Positions 8,175 through 16,017 are shown, counted from the first letter of the stretch. The stretch: DNA of 44,981 nucleotides from an uncultured Erysipelotrichaceae bacterium (GCA_902761625.1 CACWLH010000010.1:1-44981), one strand, 5' to 3'. The notes: generated from the letters alone by a model not told the origin. Numbers and translations are program-made.

Positions 8175-8198
8175 GAAAAAACCTGCATGAAAGCAGGT
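8175..8198 (-). terminator. Terminator of the rpiR-DisA_N operon
   Basis: On the minus strand ACCTGC / GCAGGT with a six-base loop is followed by a T-run (A-run 8175-8180 on plus). It sits just past the stop at 8206. Confidence 0.85.
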
Positions 8199-8205
8199 AT
8201 TCAGA

Positions 8206-9573
8206 TCACGGATTCAGGTTCAGACGGATGATTCTGCTGTCAGTGACCGCATCGACCGTTCCGTCTTCGGAAACGACAATACCGACGAACTCCTGGCCAA
8301 GCTGCGCCCTTCTCGTGATGTAGTTGACGGTTGAATTGTAGCGGGCGCCTCTGGCGGTGGAACCGGTGGTGACCGCATCTCCGTCAAGGATTGCACCGAT
8401 GCATGCGCATGTGCAGTCATAGTCCATGAACATCGCTCCGTCAATGGAGGTCAGATAAGTGAGCAGGCCGACCTTGTCGGAAAGATTGGTCCGCTGGATT
8501 CCGATCGCGTTTTTGGCTGCGCACAAGCGTTCCGCCTCACTCTGGATGTCCTGCGGTCTGCCTAGAATCAGAATGGTTCCATGACGCTGTCTGACCGCCT
8601 GCAGAATCACCGCTTCCAGCTTGTCCATATTCAGCGGATTCATTTTTGAGGTGAGTTTATGCAATGTGCCCAGATCATTATCCCGTTCGGTATGAAGATG
8701 ATAGCGGGCATCGTAGTATGAGATCTTTCCGCCTTCGAAGGTGATTGTCCAGGTCAGATGTCCCCATAAGCGGATCACGCATTCAGAGAGTAAAGGCGGT
8801 TCACTGGTCAGACCGTAAATCCGTCCTGCCTTGTTTACAACCAGAGCAATGTATTTGTCTGACATTTCGAGAATTTTGCGCACCTGGCGCAGATTTTCGA
8901 CCTGGAAGGGAATCTGTTCCCGGAAGACAATATCCAGATTGGAACGCCTCTGGGGTTTTTCCCCGTCGTTTTCAAATCTGGGCATGAAAACGGTGGCGTT
9001 GACATAGGCGCTTTCATAAGTGGAGGCGCTCAGGGTTGTGATCAGATTGATGTCCAGTCTGTAAAAGCTGTAGAAGAATTCCATGACACCGGTCGCGATC
9101 AGCGGCTCATACATGTATGACATGCGCAGATGCCGGATGCCGAAGGAGCCGAGCTGCTGATACAGTTCATGCCAGAAGGCACGGGTGATGAACAGCAATG
9201 GAGAACTTGTATCAGCGCGGTAATCAAAGACGATGAAGATATCATCCTGATACCAGGTGAATGAGTTTTCAAAATTATCGATTTCCGAAAGATCGCGGAT
9301 GACGCTCTCTGTGATCTGTGATGATTTTCTTGTGACGGTACAGATGGGGTAGCCGTTTTCACAGCCGTCCTCCTCATTGTGCTGTTCCAGTTCAAAATGA
9401 ATCCGGAAATCGGGGATGTTTTTCGGATCATTATATAAATGTCTGAGACAGGCGGAATAAAGATCGCGCACTTTCAGAAAAAGGTCGTTGGGCTCAATTG
9501 AATGATCGCCGGCGAGGTGTTTCCAGTAATCTGTCATAAAACTTACCATTCCTGGAAACAGTATAACATTCAT
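8206..9573 (-). CDS. DisA_N-domain protein, putative diadenylate cyclase (455 aa)
   Basis: The C-terminal ~150 residues resemble the DisA_N (DAC) fold that makes c-di-AMP from two ATP. DGAMFMD near residue 378 matches the DGA motif. STARGARYNST near residue 407 sits where canonical enzymes have GTRHRAA, so the RHR motif is replaced by RYN. The first ~300 residues are a soluble domain I do not recognise, with no membrane helix, unlike CdaA. The start overlaps the rpiR stop as ATGA (9570-9573), which suggests coupling. ATG 9549 or 9537 are alternatives. If active, it could feed c-di-AMP to the KtrA and KdpD homologues encoded 8-10 kb away. Activity is not proven because of the motif change. Confidence 0.75.
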   Translation of the reverse strand: MNVILFPGMVSFMTDYWKHLAGDHSIEPNDLFLKVRDLYSACLRHLYNDPKNIPDFRIHFELEQHNEEDGCENGYPICTVTRKSSQITESVIRDLSEIDNFENSFTWYQDDIFIVFDYRADTSSPLLFITRAFWHELYQQLGSFGIRHLRMSYMYEPLIATGVMEFFYSFYRLDINLITTLSASTYESAYVNATVFMPRFENDGEKPQRRSNLDIVFREQIPFQVENLRQVRKILEMSDKYIALVVNKAGRIYGLTSEPPLLSECVIRLWGHLTWTITFEGGKISYYDARYHLHTERDNDLGTLHKLTSKMNPLNMDKLEAVILQAVRQRHGTILILGRPQDIQSEAERLCAAKNAIGIQRTNLSDKVGLLTYLTSIDGAMFMDYDCTCACIGAILDGDAVTTGSTARGARYNSTVNYITRRAQLGQEFVGIVVSEDGTVDAVTDSRIIRLNLNP

Positions 9574-10274
9574 GAGAGCGAATCGACTGCTTTTCTGAGC
9601 AGCTCAAGGGTATGTACGGCCGGAATCAACGATGATGCTGAACTGAATAATTCATCTGTTTCCCGGCATATGATTTTTCTGCATGGAATATCCGGGATAT
9701 GTCCGCCGCAGCAGATCATGATCACCGGAATTTTTCCGGGCGGTATGCGTGAAGCGGTCATTGACGCCTCATACGGATCAGAGCAGCCCATAATCAATAT
9801 AATGGCGGATGTTTTCTTATGCGGCAGACAGTCATCGGCTTCCAGAAAGTCAGCCTTGCGGCAGGCAGAACGGAACAGATGGATGCCCGTTTCAAGAACA
9901 CATCTGCCATAGGAATCTCCGTCAAACAGGATCTCCTTTTTAACCGCAATGAGTGCGGCAGCCTTTTTCACAGAACGCTGATAAGTGTCTGTGCGCACGG
10001 TGGCTTCGAAGAAGCGGCTCAGCCTGCATTCTCTTTCGTATTCCGAGTAGACGATATTCCCGTCCTCCATTGTACGCATCCGGTACTGGAATTCCGCATA
10101 TCCGGTGTATCCCAGTTTGCGCACCATCCGTACCACCGAACCGGTTGATGTATAACATGCCGATGCGAGCTGGCGGATGGACATATGTTCCGCCATGGAA
10201 GTATGTTTCTGAATATAATCGTAGACCTGTGCTTCGCAGCAGGTGAGCTGTCTGTAATCAATTCCGCTGTTCAT
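9570..10274 (-). CDS. RpiR/MurR-family transcriptional regulator (234 aa)
   Basis: An N-terminal helix-turn-helix of the RpiR type occupies residues 1-75 (MSIRQLASACYTSTGSVVRM, then VRKLGYTGYAEFQYRMR). The C-terminal half corresponds to the SIS sugar-phosphate domain but is poorly conserved, ending in a Cys-rich stretch (IMICCGGHIPDIPCRKIICR). The usual SxSGxT sugar-phosphate motif is not evident, so ligand sensing may differ. It forms an operon with the DisA_N gene downstream through an ATGA overlap. Three TCTG-CAGA palindromes lie upstream, one over the -35, consistent with autorepression. No Shine-Dalgarno precedes the ATG; see the promoter entry. Confidence 0.85.
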   Translation of the reverse strand: MNSGIDYRQLTCCEAQVYDYIQKHTSMAEHMSIRQLASACYTSTGSVVRMVRKLGYTGYAEFQYRMRTMEDGNIVYSEYERECRLSRFFEATVRTDTYQRSVKKAAALIAVKKEILFDGDSYGRCVLETGIHLFRSACRKADFLEADDCLPHKKTSAIILIMGCSDPYEASMTASRIPPGKIPVIMICCGGHIPDIPCRKIICRETDELFSSASSLIPAVHTLELLRKAVDSLS

Positions 10275-10280
10275 GACTTC

Positions 10281-10309
10281 ATCATAGTCACGTGATTGCG
10301 CTGTGTCTC
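10281..10309 (-). promoter_or_regulatory. rpiR promoter, apparently leaderless
   Basis: Minus strand: GAGACA (10304-10309), 17-nt spacer, TATGAT (10281-10286), then six bases and the ATG at 10274. Transcription would start at or next to the start codon, and no ribosome binding site is present. Confidence 0.5.
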
Positions 10310-10365
10310 TGCAGAGATTGTCCGATCTGTACAGAAACTGACGAATCTGATCATTTCTGCAGAAA
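10306..10365. promoter_or_regulatory. Three TCTG-CAGA palindromes, probable RpiR operators
   Basis: TCTCTGCAGAGA (10306-10317, overlapping the rpiR -35), TCTGTACAGA (10326-10335) and TTTCTGCAGAAA (10354-10365). All share the half-site TCTG/CAGA. Their centres are 19 and 29 bp apart. They lie between rpiR and the divergent lipoprotein gene and could control both. Confidence 0.6.
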
Positions 10366-10469
10366 CTGATATGATGTTTGATTTTTGAAATGAATGGAAA
10401 TCTGTAAGAAACGATCAGGTTAATACACCATGATATTGAAGAGGCTCCTATGGAAAGGTATTAGAGATT

Positions 10470-11183
10470 ATGAATAACAAAATGATGAAAAAAATGTTGT
10501 CATTGTGTCTGCTGAGTATGATCATGACAGGCTGTGCTGATCAAAGTGACAGGATGAATGATTCTGACGGAAAAAATGAATCCGCTGCTGTTTCTCATGA
10601 ACCGCCGCAGATACCTGACAGAGATCAGATTATTCAAACAATGAAAGGCTATCCTGAAATGGATATACAATTCACATCAGATGCGGACAGGAAAAATGGC
10701 TCGGAAATGGTGATTTACGGCGAAGTTGAAAACTATTCATTTGAAGCTTCCGGAGGCATGATTTTCACTGTGAGAGAAGTCAGAATTATTGAAACACTTG
10801 CCGGTTCAATTGAAACCGGAGAAATTGTCCGGGTACGTGAACAAGGCGGTGTTTGTCTGATAAAAGATTTCATTGCATCAATACATAACCAAGACAGACT
10901 CGGTTTTCTGAAAGGAAACGTATTTAAAGAGCTTACAGATGAGGAAATCAATACATGCTACATTGAATATATTGAGGATGGCTATTTCTATCCGCAGGTC
11001 GGCGACCGTTCTGTGTTATTCCTGACTCCGACTTCTTCCGGCAACAATCAGTACTGGATAACGGACGGTTGGTTCGGTGAATATAAAGAAATCAGGAATA
11101 ATACATTCTGTTCAACACCTGGTCCTCTGGAAGGAAACAGAGAATATACCTATGATGAACTGAAAGAAAAGCTGGGAATATAA
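10470..11183 (+). CDS. Lipoprotein of unknown function (237 aa)
   Basis: Signal peptide with lipobox MTGC (residue ~22), a charged linker of about 40 residues, then a mixed beta-rich domain with [28 protein letters not shown] and [14 protein letters not shown]. The pattern recalls small beta-barrel proteins that describe 'influence of X on expression', but I cannot name a family. Two cysteines ([16 protein letters not shown]) and a third near the C-terminus (NTFCSTPG) could form a disulfide. ATG 10470 has only a weak AGAG upstream. It diverges from rpiR across the palindromes at 10306-10365, so it may be part of the same regulon. Confidence 0.75.
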   Translation: MNNKMMKKMLSLCLLSMIMTGCADQSDRMNDSDGKNESAAVSHEPPQIPDRDQIIQTMKGYPEMDIQFTSDADRKNGSEMVIYGEVENYSFEASGGMIFTVREVRIIETLAGSIETGEIVRVREQGGVCLIKDFIASIHNQDRLGFLKGNVFKELTDEEINTCYIEYIEDGYFYPQVGDRSVLFLTPTSSGNNQYWITDGWFGEYKEIRNNTFCSTPGPLEGNREYTYDELKEKLGI

Positions 11184-11208
11184 GAAGCAAGGCAGAAAAG
11201 ACATAACA

Positions 11209-11257
11209 GGTGCGCAGATACCCTTCTTCGGGTTAAGGGATCAGCCGCCTTTTTTTT
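11209..11257 (+). terminator. Terminator after the 10470 lipoprotein gene
   Basis: CCCTT (11221-11225) pairs with AAGGG (11235-11239) inside an imperfect outer stem, followed by eight T residues (11250-11257). Confidence 0.65.
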
Positions 11258-11284
11258 GCATGGAGTGAACATTGCTGAAGTCAG

Positions 11285-11323
11285 ATAAAAATAAAAGTCA
11301 GTGTTTATCGACAAACACTGACT
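11285..11323 (-). terminator. Terminator of the tRNA pair
   Basis: AGTCAGTGTTT (11296-11306) pairs with AAACACTGACT (11313-11323) around a six-base loop. On the minus strand it is followed by a T-rich run (plus-strand A-run 11285-11295). It lies 3 nt past the CCA of tRNA-Pro. Confidence 0.9.
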
Positions 11324-11325
11324 GA

Positions 11326-11402
11326 TGGTCGGAATGACAGGATTTGAACCTGCGACCCCTTCGTCCCTAACGAAGTGCGCTACCAAACTGCGCTACATTC
11401 CG
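11326..11402 (-). tRNA. tRNA-Pro (AGG)
   Basis: A complete 77-nt cloverleaf on the minus strand. The acceptor stem CGGAATG pairs with CATTCCG, the discriminator is A and CCA is encoded. The anticodon stem CTTCG/CGAAG encloses loop TTAGGGA, giving anticodon AGG. The T-arm carries GGTTCAAATCC. It is second in the tRNA-Arg to tRNA-Pro unit. Confidence 0.95.
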
Positions 11403-11416
11403 TTCTGTTTTTCAGG

Positions 11417-11490
11417 CGTCCTCGGGCGGATTCGAACCGCCGACCTTCCGCTTAGGAGGCGGACGCTCTATCCAGCTGAGCTACGAGGAC
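11417..11490 (-). tRNA. tRNA-Arg (CCT)
   Basis: A 74-nt cloverleaf on the minus strand. The acceptor stem GTCCTCG pairs with CGAGGAC and the discriminator is G. The anticodon stem CCGC/GCGG encloses loop CTCCTAA, giving anticodon CCT. The following bases are CCT rather than CCA, so the 3' CCA is not encoded, unlike the neighbouring tRNA-Pro. Confidence 0.95.
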
Positions 11491-11505
11491 AACTGTGCGG
11501 AAATA

Positions 11506-11511
11506 ATTATA
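11506..11511 (-). promoter_or_regulatory. Extended -10 of the tRNA operon
   Basis: Minus strand TGCTATAAT (extended -10 TGnTATAAT) 16 nt before tRNA-Arg. The -35 is weak. Confidence 0.6.
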
Positions 11512-11603
11512 GCAGAGAATTCCATAAATTCCAGTAAATCTGAATAAAATGAAATGCAGGATTTCAGGCAAATGCATATAATAGGTTTATTCCGGAGGGG
11601 AAT

Positions 11604-11765
11604 ATGAAGAAATATCTGATGATTATCGTATTGCTGATATCGGCGGCTCTGGTGATTCCGTTTATGCAGATCCCGGTTTTCAGCAAGATCCTCGGCGAAG
11701 CGGTTGCCATTGTCACACTCGGCATCATTTACACCGCAATACAGAACGAGAAGAATGCCAAATAG
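11604..11765 (+). CDS. Small membrane protein (53 aa)
   Basis: ATG 11604 with GGAGGGG 6 nt upstream opens a 53-residue frame starting MKKYLMIIVLLISAALVIP and ending TAIQNEKNAK. There are two hydrophobic stretches (residues 4-22 and 28-46) and a polar tail. A TATAAT at 11577-11582 gives a plausible -10. Good ribosome binding site, basic N-terminus and sharply defined hydrophobic blocks support it as real. The family is not recognised. It stands alone between the tRNA pair and the T-box leader. Confidence 0.65.
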   Translation: MKKYLMIIVLLISAALVIPFMQIPVFSKILGEAVAIVTLGIIYTAIQNEKNAK

Positions 11766-11804
11766 TTTTGAAAACATTTTCATAAAATTGTGCATAAATT
11801 TACA

Positions 11805-11833
11805 TTGACATTGAAATCGTTACCAAGTATCAT
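11805..11833 (+). promoter_or_regulatory. Promoter of the T-box transporter operon
   Basis: TTGACA (11805-11810), 17-nt spacer, TATCAT (11828-11833). The -35 is a perfect consensus. The predicted start is near 11840, at the 5' end of the T-box leader. Confidence 0.85.
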
Positions 11834-11839
11834 CTCCAT

Positions 11840-12063
11840 ATAAATTCGGTGAACAGAAGAGTAACTTCAGCAGTCCACCAGCGAGCCGGAACAGAGTGTG
11901 AGTCCGGCGGCAACGGCTGAAGCGAAGCGCATCTGGGAGAAGTTCCTCTGAACTCAGTAGGAGGAAACGTGTGTCCGCGTTAAGGATTGAGCGGCTGTAT
12001 TTACAGCAACCAGTGTGGTACCGCGATTTTTCAAGTCGTCTCTGGATCAGAGGCGGCTTTTTT
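11840..12063 (+). promoter_or_regulatory. T-box leader controlling an amino-acid ABC transporter
   Basis: The T-box core GTGTGGTACCGCG spans about 12013-12025; its UGGU would pair with an uncharged tRNA ACCA end. Stem I pairs CTTCAGC with GCTGAAG and is capped by GCCGGA/TCCGGC. The AGTA and GAA sides of the specifier loop are visible, the GAA at 11924-11926. A terminator stem (GTCGTCTCT / AGAGGCGGC, 12035-12057) with six T residues follows. The specifier codon is ambiguous: GCG (Ala) directly after GAA, CGC (Arg) one base on and followed by A, or GCA. The downstream polar amino-acid transporter and aminotransferase make Arg attractive, but this is not settled. Confidence 0.92.
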
Positions 12064-12105
12064 GTTAAAAGCCCACTGAACAAATCAATATTGGAGGAAA
12101 AGAAA

Positions 12106-12882
12106 ATGGAAAACGGAAAACTCTTCAAAGCAGCGATGGCATCTTTACTGGCATTATCTCTGACAGCCTGCGGCGGCTCAAGCGCTGACGGCGGTTCATC
12201 TGCTGAAGGCGGTGAAAAGGCGCAGAACATTATTATTGCGATTTCACCGGACTATCCGCCTTTTGATGATCTGACAACCGATGGTGAACTGACCGGCTTT
12301 GACGTTGAGATGGGCGAATGGATCTTCACATGGCTCAACGAAAACGGCTATAACTTCACACATGAATGGAAACAGCTTTCCTTCGATACAATCATTTCCG
12401 CAATCCAGGCGGACCAGGTTGATCTCGGTCTTTCCGGCTTCACATATGATCCGGACAGAAAGGTTCTCTTCTCTGATCCTTACTATGGTTCCGCAGAAGT
12501 CGCCATGGTGAATGCGGGCAGTGCGATCGCATCCCTCGATGATCTTGCCGGCAAGACAATCGGTGCCCAGGCAGGCACAACCGGTGAGGAATGCGCAAAT
12601 GAAATCGAAGGCGCCAAGGTCACTGCAATGCAGGATATGGGCATTCTCGTTGAAACCCTGAAGACAGGCGGTCTTGACGCTCTGATTCTGGACGAACCGG
12701 TTGCGAAGAATTATGCGGCAGGCGGACAGTTCACTGTTCTTGATGGCGCACTGATTGATGAAGAGACACACATTATCGCAAAGGAAGGCAACACGGAACT
12801 CATGGACGCCATCAACAAGGCGCTCGCCGCGTTCCTTGAAAGCGATGAATGCGCTGCTCTCAAGGAGAAATACGGGCTCTGA
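12106..12882 (+). CDS. Amino-acid ABC transporter substrate-binding lipoprotein (258 aa)
   Basis: Family 3 periplasmic-type binding protein, lipid-anchored: signal peptide with lipobox LTAC, a Gly/Ser linker, then ISPDYPPFDDL, LTGFDVEMGEWI, the alpha-amino-binding region LGLSGFTYDPDR and the conserved Asp in DALILDEPVAKN. Length fits. ATG 12106 has TTGGAGGAAA; the frame stays open up to 11971 inside the T-box leader, but that extension is regulatory RNA. It is first in a four-gene operon with permease, ATPase and aminotransferase. The substrate is a polar amino acid, possibly arginine, judging from the T-box and the aminotransferase. Confidence 0.93.
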   Translation: MENGKLFKAAMASLLALSLTACGGSSADGGSSAEGGEKAQNIIIAISPDYPPFDDLTTDGELTGFDVEMGEWIFTWLNENGYNFTHEWKQLSFDTIISAIQADQVDLGLSGFTYDPDRKVLFSDPYYGSAEVAMVNAGSAIASLDDLAGKTIGAQAGTTGEECANEIEGAKVTAMQDMGILVETLKTGGLDALILDEPVAKNYAAGGQFTVLDGALIDEETHIIAKEGNTELMDAINKALAAFLESDECAALKEKYGL

Positions 12883-13553
12883 TGGCTGATATCTTTACTT
12901 ATGACAATCTGATTTTCATGGCAAAAGGCGCCATGTTCAGCGTTCTGCTCGCCCTTGGGGCGGTTGTGATCGGCTGTATGCTGGGAATCATCTTCTCGAT
13001 TTTCAAGCTGTCCAAAAGCAAAATCCTGAACTGGCTCGGAAATATCTATGTTGAGATTTTCCGGGGAACGCCGATGTTATTGCAGATATTGTTCTTTTAC
13101 CTGGGTGTACCGGTGCTTTACCAGAGAATTACAGGCACAAGAATGAATGCCAATCCGTATATCGTCGGTCTGATCGCCCTGAGTTTCAACTCCGGCGCTT
13201 ATCAGACGGAGCTGATCCGCTCCGGTATCCAGGGCGTTGACAAAGGTCAGTGGGAAGCGTGCGAAACACTCGGTATCGGTTATAAAACGATGATGAAGGA
13301 AATCATCCTTCCCCAGGCATTCAAGCAGATTGTGCCGCCGCTGGTTTCGGAATTTATCATGCTGATCAAGGACAGTTCACTGATTTCAAACATCGGTGCG
13401 CTGGAACTGCTCTATGCGGCCCAGGTGCTTGGCAAGAAGTATTATGACTATCTGGATCCGTTGATCATTGCGGCAGTCATGTATCTGACATTGACCATTC
13501 TTGTTTCCTGGCTTTCCAAGAAGGTCGAAAGGAGGCTTGCAATCAGTGATTAA
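12882..13553 (+). CDS. Amino-acid ABC transporter permease (223 aa)
   Basis: HisM/GlnP-type inner-membrane subunit. About five membrane helices, the family signature [16 protein letters not shown] near residue 62, and the ATPase-docking EAA loop [20 protein letters not shown] around residue 130. Start ATG 12882 overlaps the upstream stop as TGATG, with AAGGAG before it; an upstream in-frame ATG at 12849 lies inside the binding-protein gene and is rejected. Its end overlaps the ATPase gene by 8 nt. A single permease gene implies a homodimeric channel. Confidence 0.93.
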   Translation: MADIFTYDNLIFMAKGAMFSVLLALGAVVIGCMLGIIFSIFKLSKSKILNWLGNIYVEIFRGTPMLLQILFFYLGVPVLYQRITGTRMNANPYIVGLIALSFNSGAYQTELIRSGIQGVDKGQWEACETLGIGYKTMMKEIILPQAFKQIVPPLVSEFIMLIKDSSLISNIGALELLYAAQVLGKKYYDYLDPLIIAAVMYLTLTILVSWLSKKVERRLAISD

Positions 13554-14277
13554 AGTGGAACATCTTCATAAGAGCTTCGGTGATTTCAAAGCTCTTAAGG
13601 ATATCAGTCTTGAAATCAATGACGGCGAGATCGTCTCCCTGATCGGACCTTCCGGCAGCGGAAAGAGTACACTTCTTCGATGCATCCACGGTCTGGAAAA
13701 GGCCGAAAGCGGAAAGATCTGGCTGGATGGGGAACTGATGGACCCTGCCAAAAAAGAACAGTATGCGGCCCAGAGAAAGAAGATGGGCTTTGTGTTCCAG
13801 CATTTCAATCTCTTCAACAACAAGACCGTGCTTGAAAACTGCATGCTTGCCCAGACAAGCGTGCTTGGCAAAAGTGAAACCGAAGCCCAGGCAACGGCCA
13901 TGGAATATCTGACCAAAGTCGGCATGGCGGACAAGGCTTCTTCCTATCCCTCCCGTCTTTCCGGCGGCCAGAAACAAAGAGCTGCGATCGCCCGTGCGTT
14001 ATGCATGAATCCGGAGATGATGCTGTTTGACGAACCGACCAGCGCGCTTGATCCGGAAATGATCAAAGAGGTTCTCGATGTTATGAAAGACCTCGGCAGA
14101 CAGGGAATGACGATGATCGTCGTCACCCATGAAATGGGTTTTGCCCGCAAGGTCGGCAACCGGGTTGTCTTCCTGGAAGCGGGTGAAATCATCGAGGAGA
14201 ATGAATCCGAAGCATTCTTCTCAAATCCTTCCTCGGAGAGGGCGAAGGACTTCTTGAGCAAAGTATTCTACGATTAA
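13546..14277 (+). CDS. Amino-acid ABC transporter ATPase (243 aa)
   Basis: GlnQ/HisP-type ATPase: Walker [10 protein letters not shown] near residue 33, Q-loop in FVFQHFNLF, signature [15 protein letters not shown], Walker [14 protein letters not shown] and switch VVTHEMGFA. Start GTG 13546 is chosen because GAAAGGAGG ends 10 nt upstream; the open frame upstream is inside the permease gene. It powers the transporter encoded by the two previous genes. Confidence 0.95.
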   Translation: MIKVEHLHKSFGDFKALKDISLEINDGEIVSLIGPSGSGKSTLLRCIHGLEKAESGKIWLDGELMDPAKKEQYAAQRKKMGFVFQHFNLFNNKTVLENCMLAQTSVLGKSETEAQATAMEYLTKVGMADKASSYPSRLSGGQKQRAAIARALCMNPEMMLFDEPTSALDPEMIKEVLDVMKDLGRQGMTMIVVTHEMGFARKVGNRVVFLEAGEIIEENESEAFFSNPSSERAKDFLSKVFYD

Positions 14278-14291
14278 TATGGAGAACATGA

Positions 14292-15380
14292 ATGAGACTG
14301 CCTGATTTCAAAGTTGAACAGTGGATGAATGTCTATGAAAATGACGCGGTGTACAATCTGACCGATACCTGTGTCAGTCCTTTGACATTCGGCGAACTGA
14401 TGGCAATGGATTCAGAACAGTCTCTTTCTGATCTGAAACTGGATTACGGAACAATCACCGGCGACGCGGATCTGAAAAAGGAAATTCTTTCGCTTTATCA
14501 AAGCGGAACCGCTGACAATATCACCCTGATGCAGGGCTGTCTGCAGGCCAATGAATCCGTCATCTATACACTTCTGTCTCCGGGTGACAAAGTGATCGTC
14601 TTTGAACCCGGCTATCAGCAATTCTCCGATCTGCCCCGCAGTATCGGCTGTGAAGTGATTTCTTTGAAATTGTATGAGGAAAACGGCTGGCAGCCGGATG
14701 TGAATGAGCTGGAAGAGGCGATGAAGCAGAAGATCAGAATGATCATTGTCAATCAGCCTGCCAATCCCACCGGTGTTCTGTTTGAAAAAGCTTATTGCGA
14801 AAGAATGATTGAACTTGCCGCAAAGCAGGGCACATACATTCTTTCCGATGAGGTGTACCGCGGACTCGGGGATGAGGTTTCCATCAGTGATCTTTATGAA
14901 AAGGGAATTTCAACTTCCTCTCTTTCCAAGATCTTCTCATTGGCCGGATTGCGGCTGGGATGGATCAAAGGCCCGCATGAAGTGATCGATCTGATCAATG
15001 TCAGAAGGGATTATTCCATTATCTCCACCGGACCTCTCGCCGATCGGCTGGCATGCATTGCGCTGAAAAACAAAGAGGCAATCCTGAAACGCAGCAGAGC
15101 CATCATCAAAGCAAATCAGCAGGTCATCATGGAATTCCTGGATACGCATCCGCGCTTCCATCTTGTCATGCCGCAGGCAGGCACGGTCGGATTCCTTGGC
15201 TATGATGCTGAGATTGATGATACAATGCTTGCGGAACAGCTTCTGAAGAAGGAAGGTGTCTTCTTCGTGCCGGGCTCATGCTTCGGCTGTGAGAAACATC
15301 TCAGGCTCGGCTTCACATGTGATTGTGAAACGATGCGCACCGGACTGAAGAAGCTGAATGAATTCCTGGAGAATCTGTGA
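14292..15380 (+). CDS. PLP-dependent aminotransferase, class I/II (362 aa)
   Basis: Fold-type I PLP enzyme: the phosphate/PLP region is NQPANPTGVLF, the PLP-ring Asp and Tyr are in LSDEVYRGL, the Schiff-base lysine is in SSLSKIFSLAGLRLGW near residue 215, and the carboxylate-binding Arg is in HLRLGFTCD. The start PDFKVEQWM and the TFGELMAMD segment recall capreomycidine-synthase-like (VioD-type) enzymes that act on arginine derivatives; that resemblance is from memory and needs alignment. Being co-transcribed with the T-box-controlled transporter, it probably catabolises or converts the imported amino acid. GGAGAA lies just upstream of ATG 14292. Confidence 0.9.
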   Translation: MRLPDFKVEQWMNVYENDAVYNLTDTCVSPLTFGELMAMDSEQSLSDLKLDYGTITGDADLKKEILSLYQSGTADNITLMQGCLQANESVIYTLLSPGDKVIVFEPGYQQFSDLPRSIGCEVISLKLYEENGWQPDVNELEEAMKQKIRMIIVNQPANPTGVLFEKAYCERMIELAAKQGTYILSDEVYRGLGDEVSISDLYEKGISTSSLSKIFSLAGLRLGWIKGPHEVIDLINVRRDYSIISTGPLADRLACIALKNKEAILKRSRAIIKANQQVIMEFLDTHPRFHLVMPQAGTVGFLGYDAEIDDTMLAEQLLKKEGVFFVPGSCFGCEKHLRLGFTCDCETMRTGLKKLNEFLENL

Positions 15381-15387
15381 GGCATAT

Positions 15388-16014
15388 ATGAAAAAACTGA
15401 GCGCACCGTCTGTGATTTCTGAACCGGAAAAGGGAAGTCTTTCAAAAGGCTTTTCAGAATACAGGACCGAGGCGCTTTTGTTCTGCGATGAAGTCTGTGA
15501 AAGAGAGCTCTCCCAGCAGGAGTTTTTCGAATGCGTGTTCCGCAATGTCACGTTTCAAAGCGATTGTGACAATTGCATGTTTGTGGACTGCATCTTTGAT
15601 CATTGCGATTTCTCCAACGCCGATTTCCATGAAACGGTGTTCCGCAGATGCGAAATGAAAATGTGCCGCATGACCGGCACGGATTTCAGCTACGGACGGT
15701 TCCAGGATGTGGCAATGGAAGGCTGCGAATCCTCCTATGCCAATTATGCATGTTCAAAATGGAGAATCGCCTCATGGAAGGATATGAGCTTCACGGAAGC
15801 CGGATTCATGTCATGCACGTTTGAAGATGTACGGCTGAAGCGGTGCCGTTTCATCAATGCGGATTTCAATGACACAAAGCTCAAAGACATGGATTTCTCC
15901 GATTCCGATATCAGCGGCATCTCATTGAATGTGCAGAATCTCAAAGGGGCAATCATGAACAGCTCGCAGGCGCTTGCCTGCACAAGGCTGCTGGGGATTG
16001 CAATCAAGGAATGA
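15388..16014 (+). CDS. Pentapeptide-repeat protein, Qnr-like (208 aa)
   Basis: Pentapeptide repeats (A/C-D/N-L/F-x-x) run from about residue 55 to 185: CDNCMFVDCIFDHCDFSN, NADFHETVFRRCEM, NADFNDTKLKDMDFSDSD. This predicts a right-handed quadrilateral beta-helix. The C-terminus SSQALACTRLLGIAIKE closely echoes the Qnr ending (QASLLMERLGIAVIG), and length is near the Qnr ~215. Qnr and MfpA proteins mimic DNA and protect gyrase. Whether this one does is unknown. It starts 7 nt after the aminotransferase stop (ATG 15388, GTGAGG upstream) and is the last gene of that operon. An in-frame ATG at 15358 lies inside the previous gene and is rejected. Confidence 0.85.
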   Translation: MKKLSAPSVISEPEKGSLSKGFSEYRTEALLFCDEVCERELSQQEFFECVFRNVTFQSDCDNCMFVDCIFDHCDFSNADFHETVFRRCEMKMCRMTGTDFSYGRFQDVAMEGCESSYANYACSKWRIASWKDMSFTEAGFMSCTFEDVRLKRCRFINADFNDTKLKDMDFSDSDISGISLNVQNLKGAIMNSSQALACTRLLGIAIKE

Positions 16015-16017
16015 AAA

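Noticed and set aside
11971..12105. N-terminal extension of the substrate-binding protein
   Set aside because: These bases are the T-box antiterminator and terminator; ATG 12106 has a proper ribosome binding site and signal peptide.
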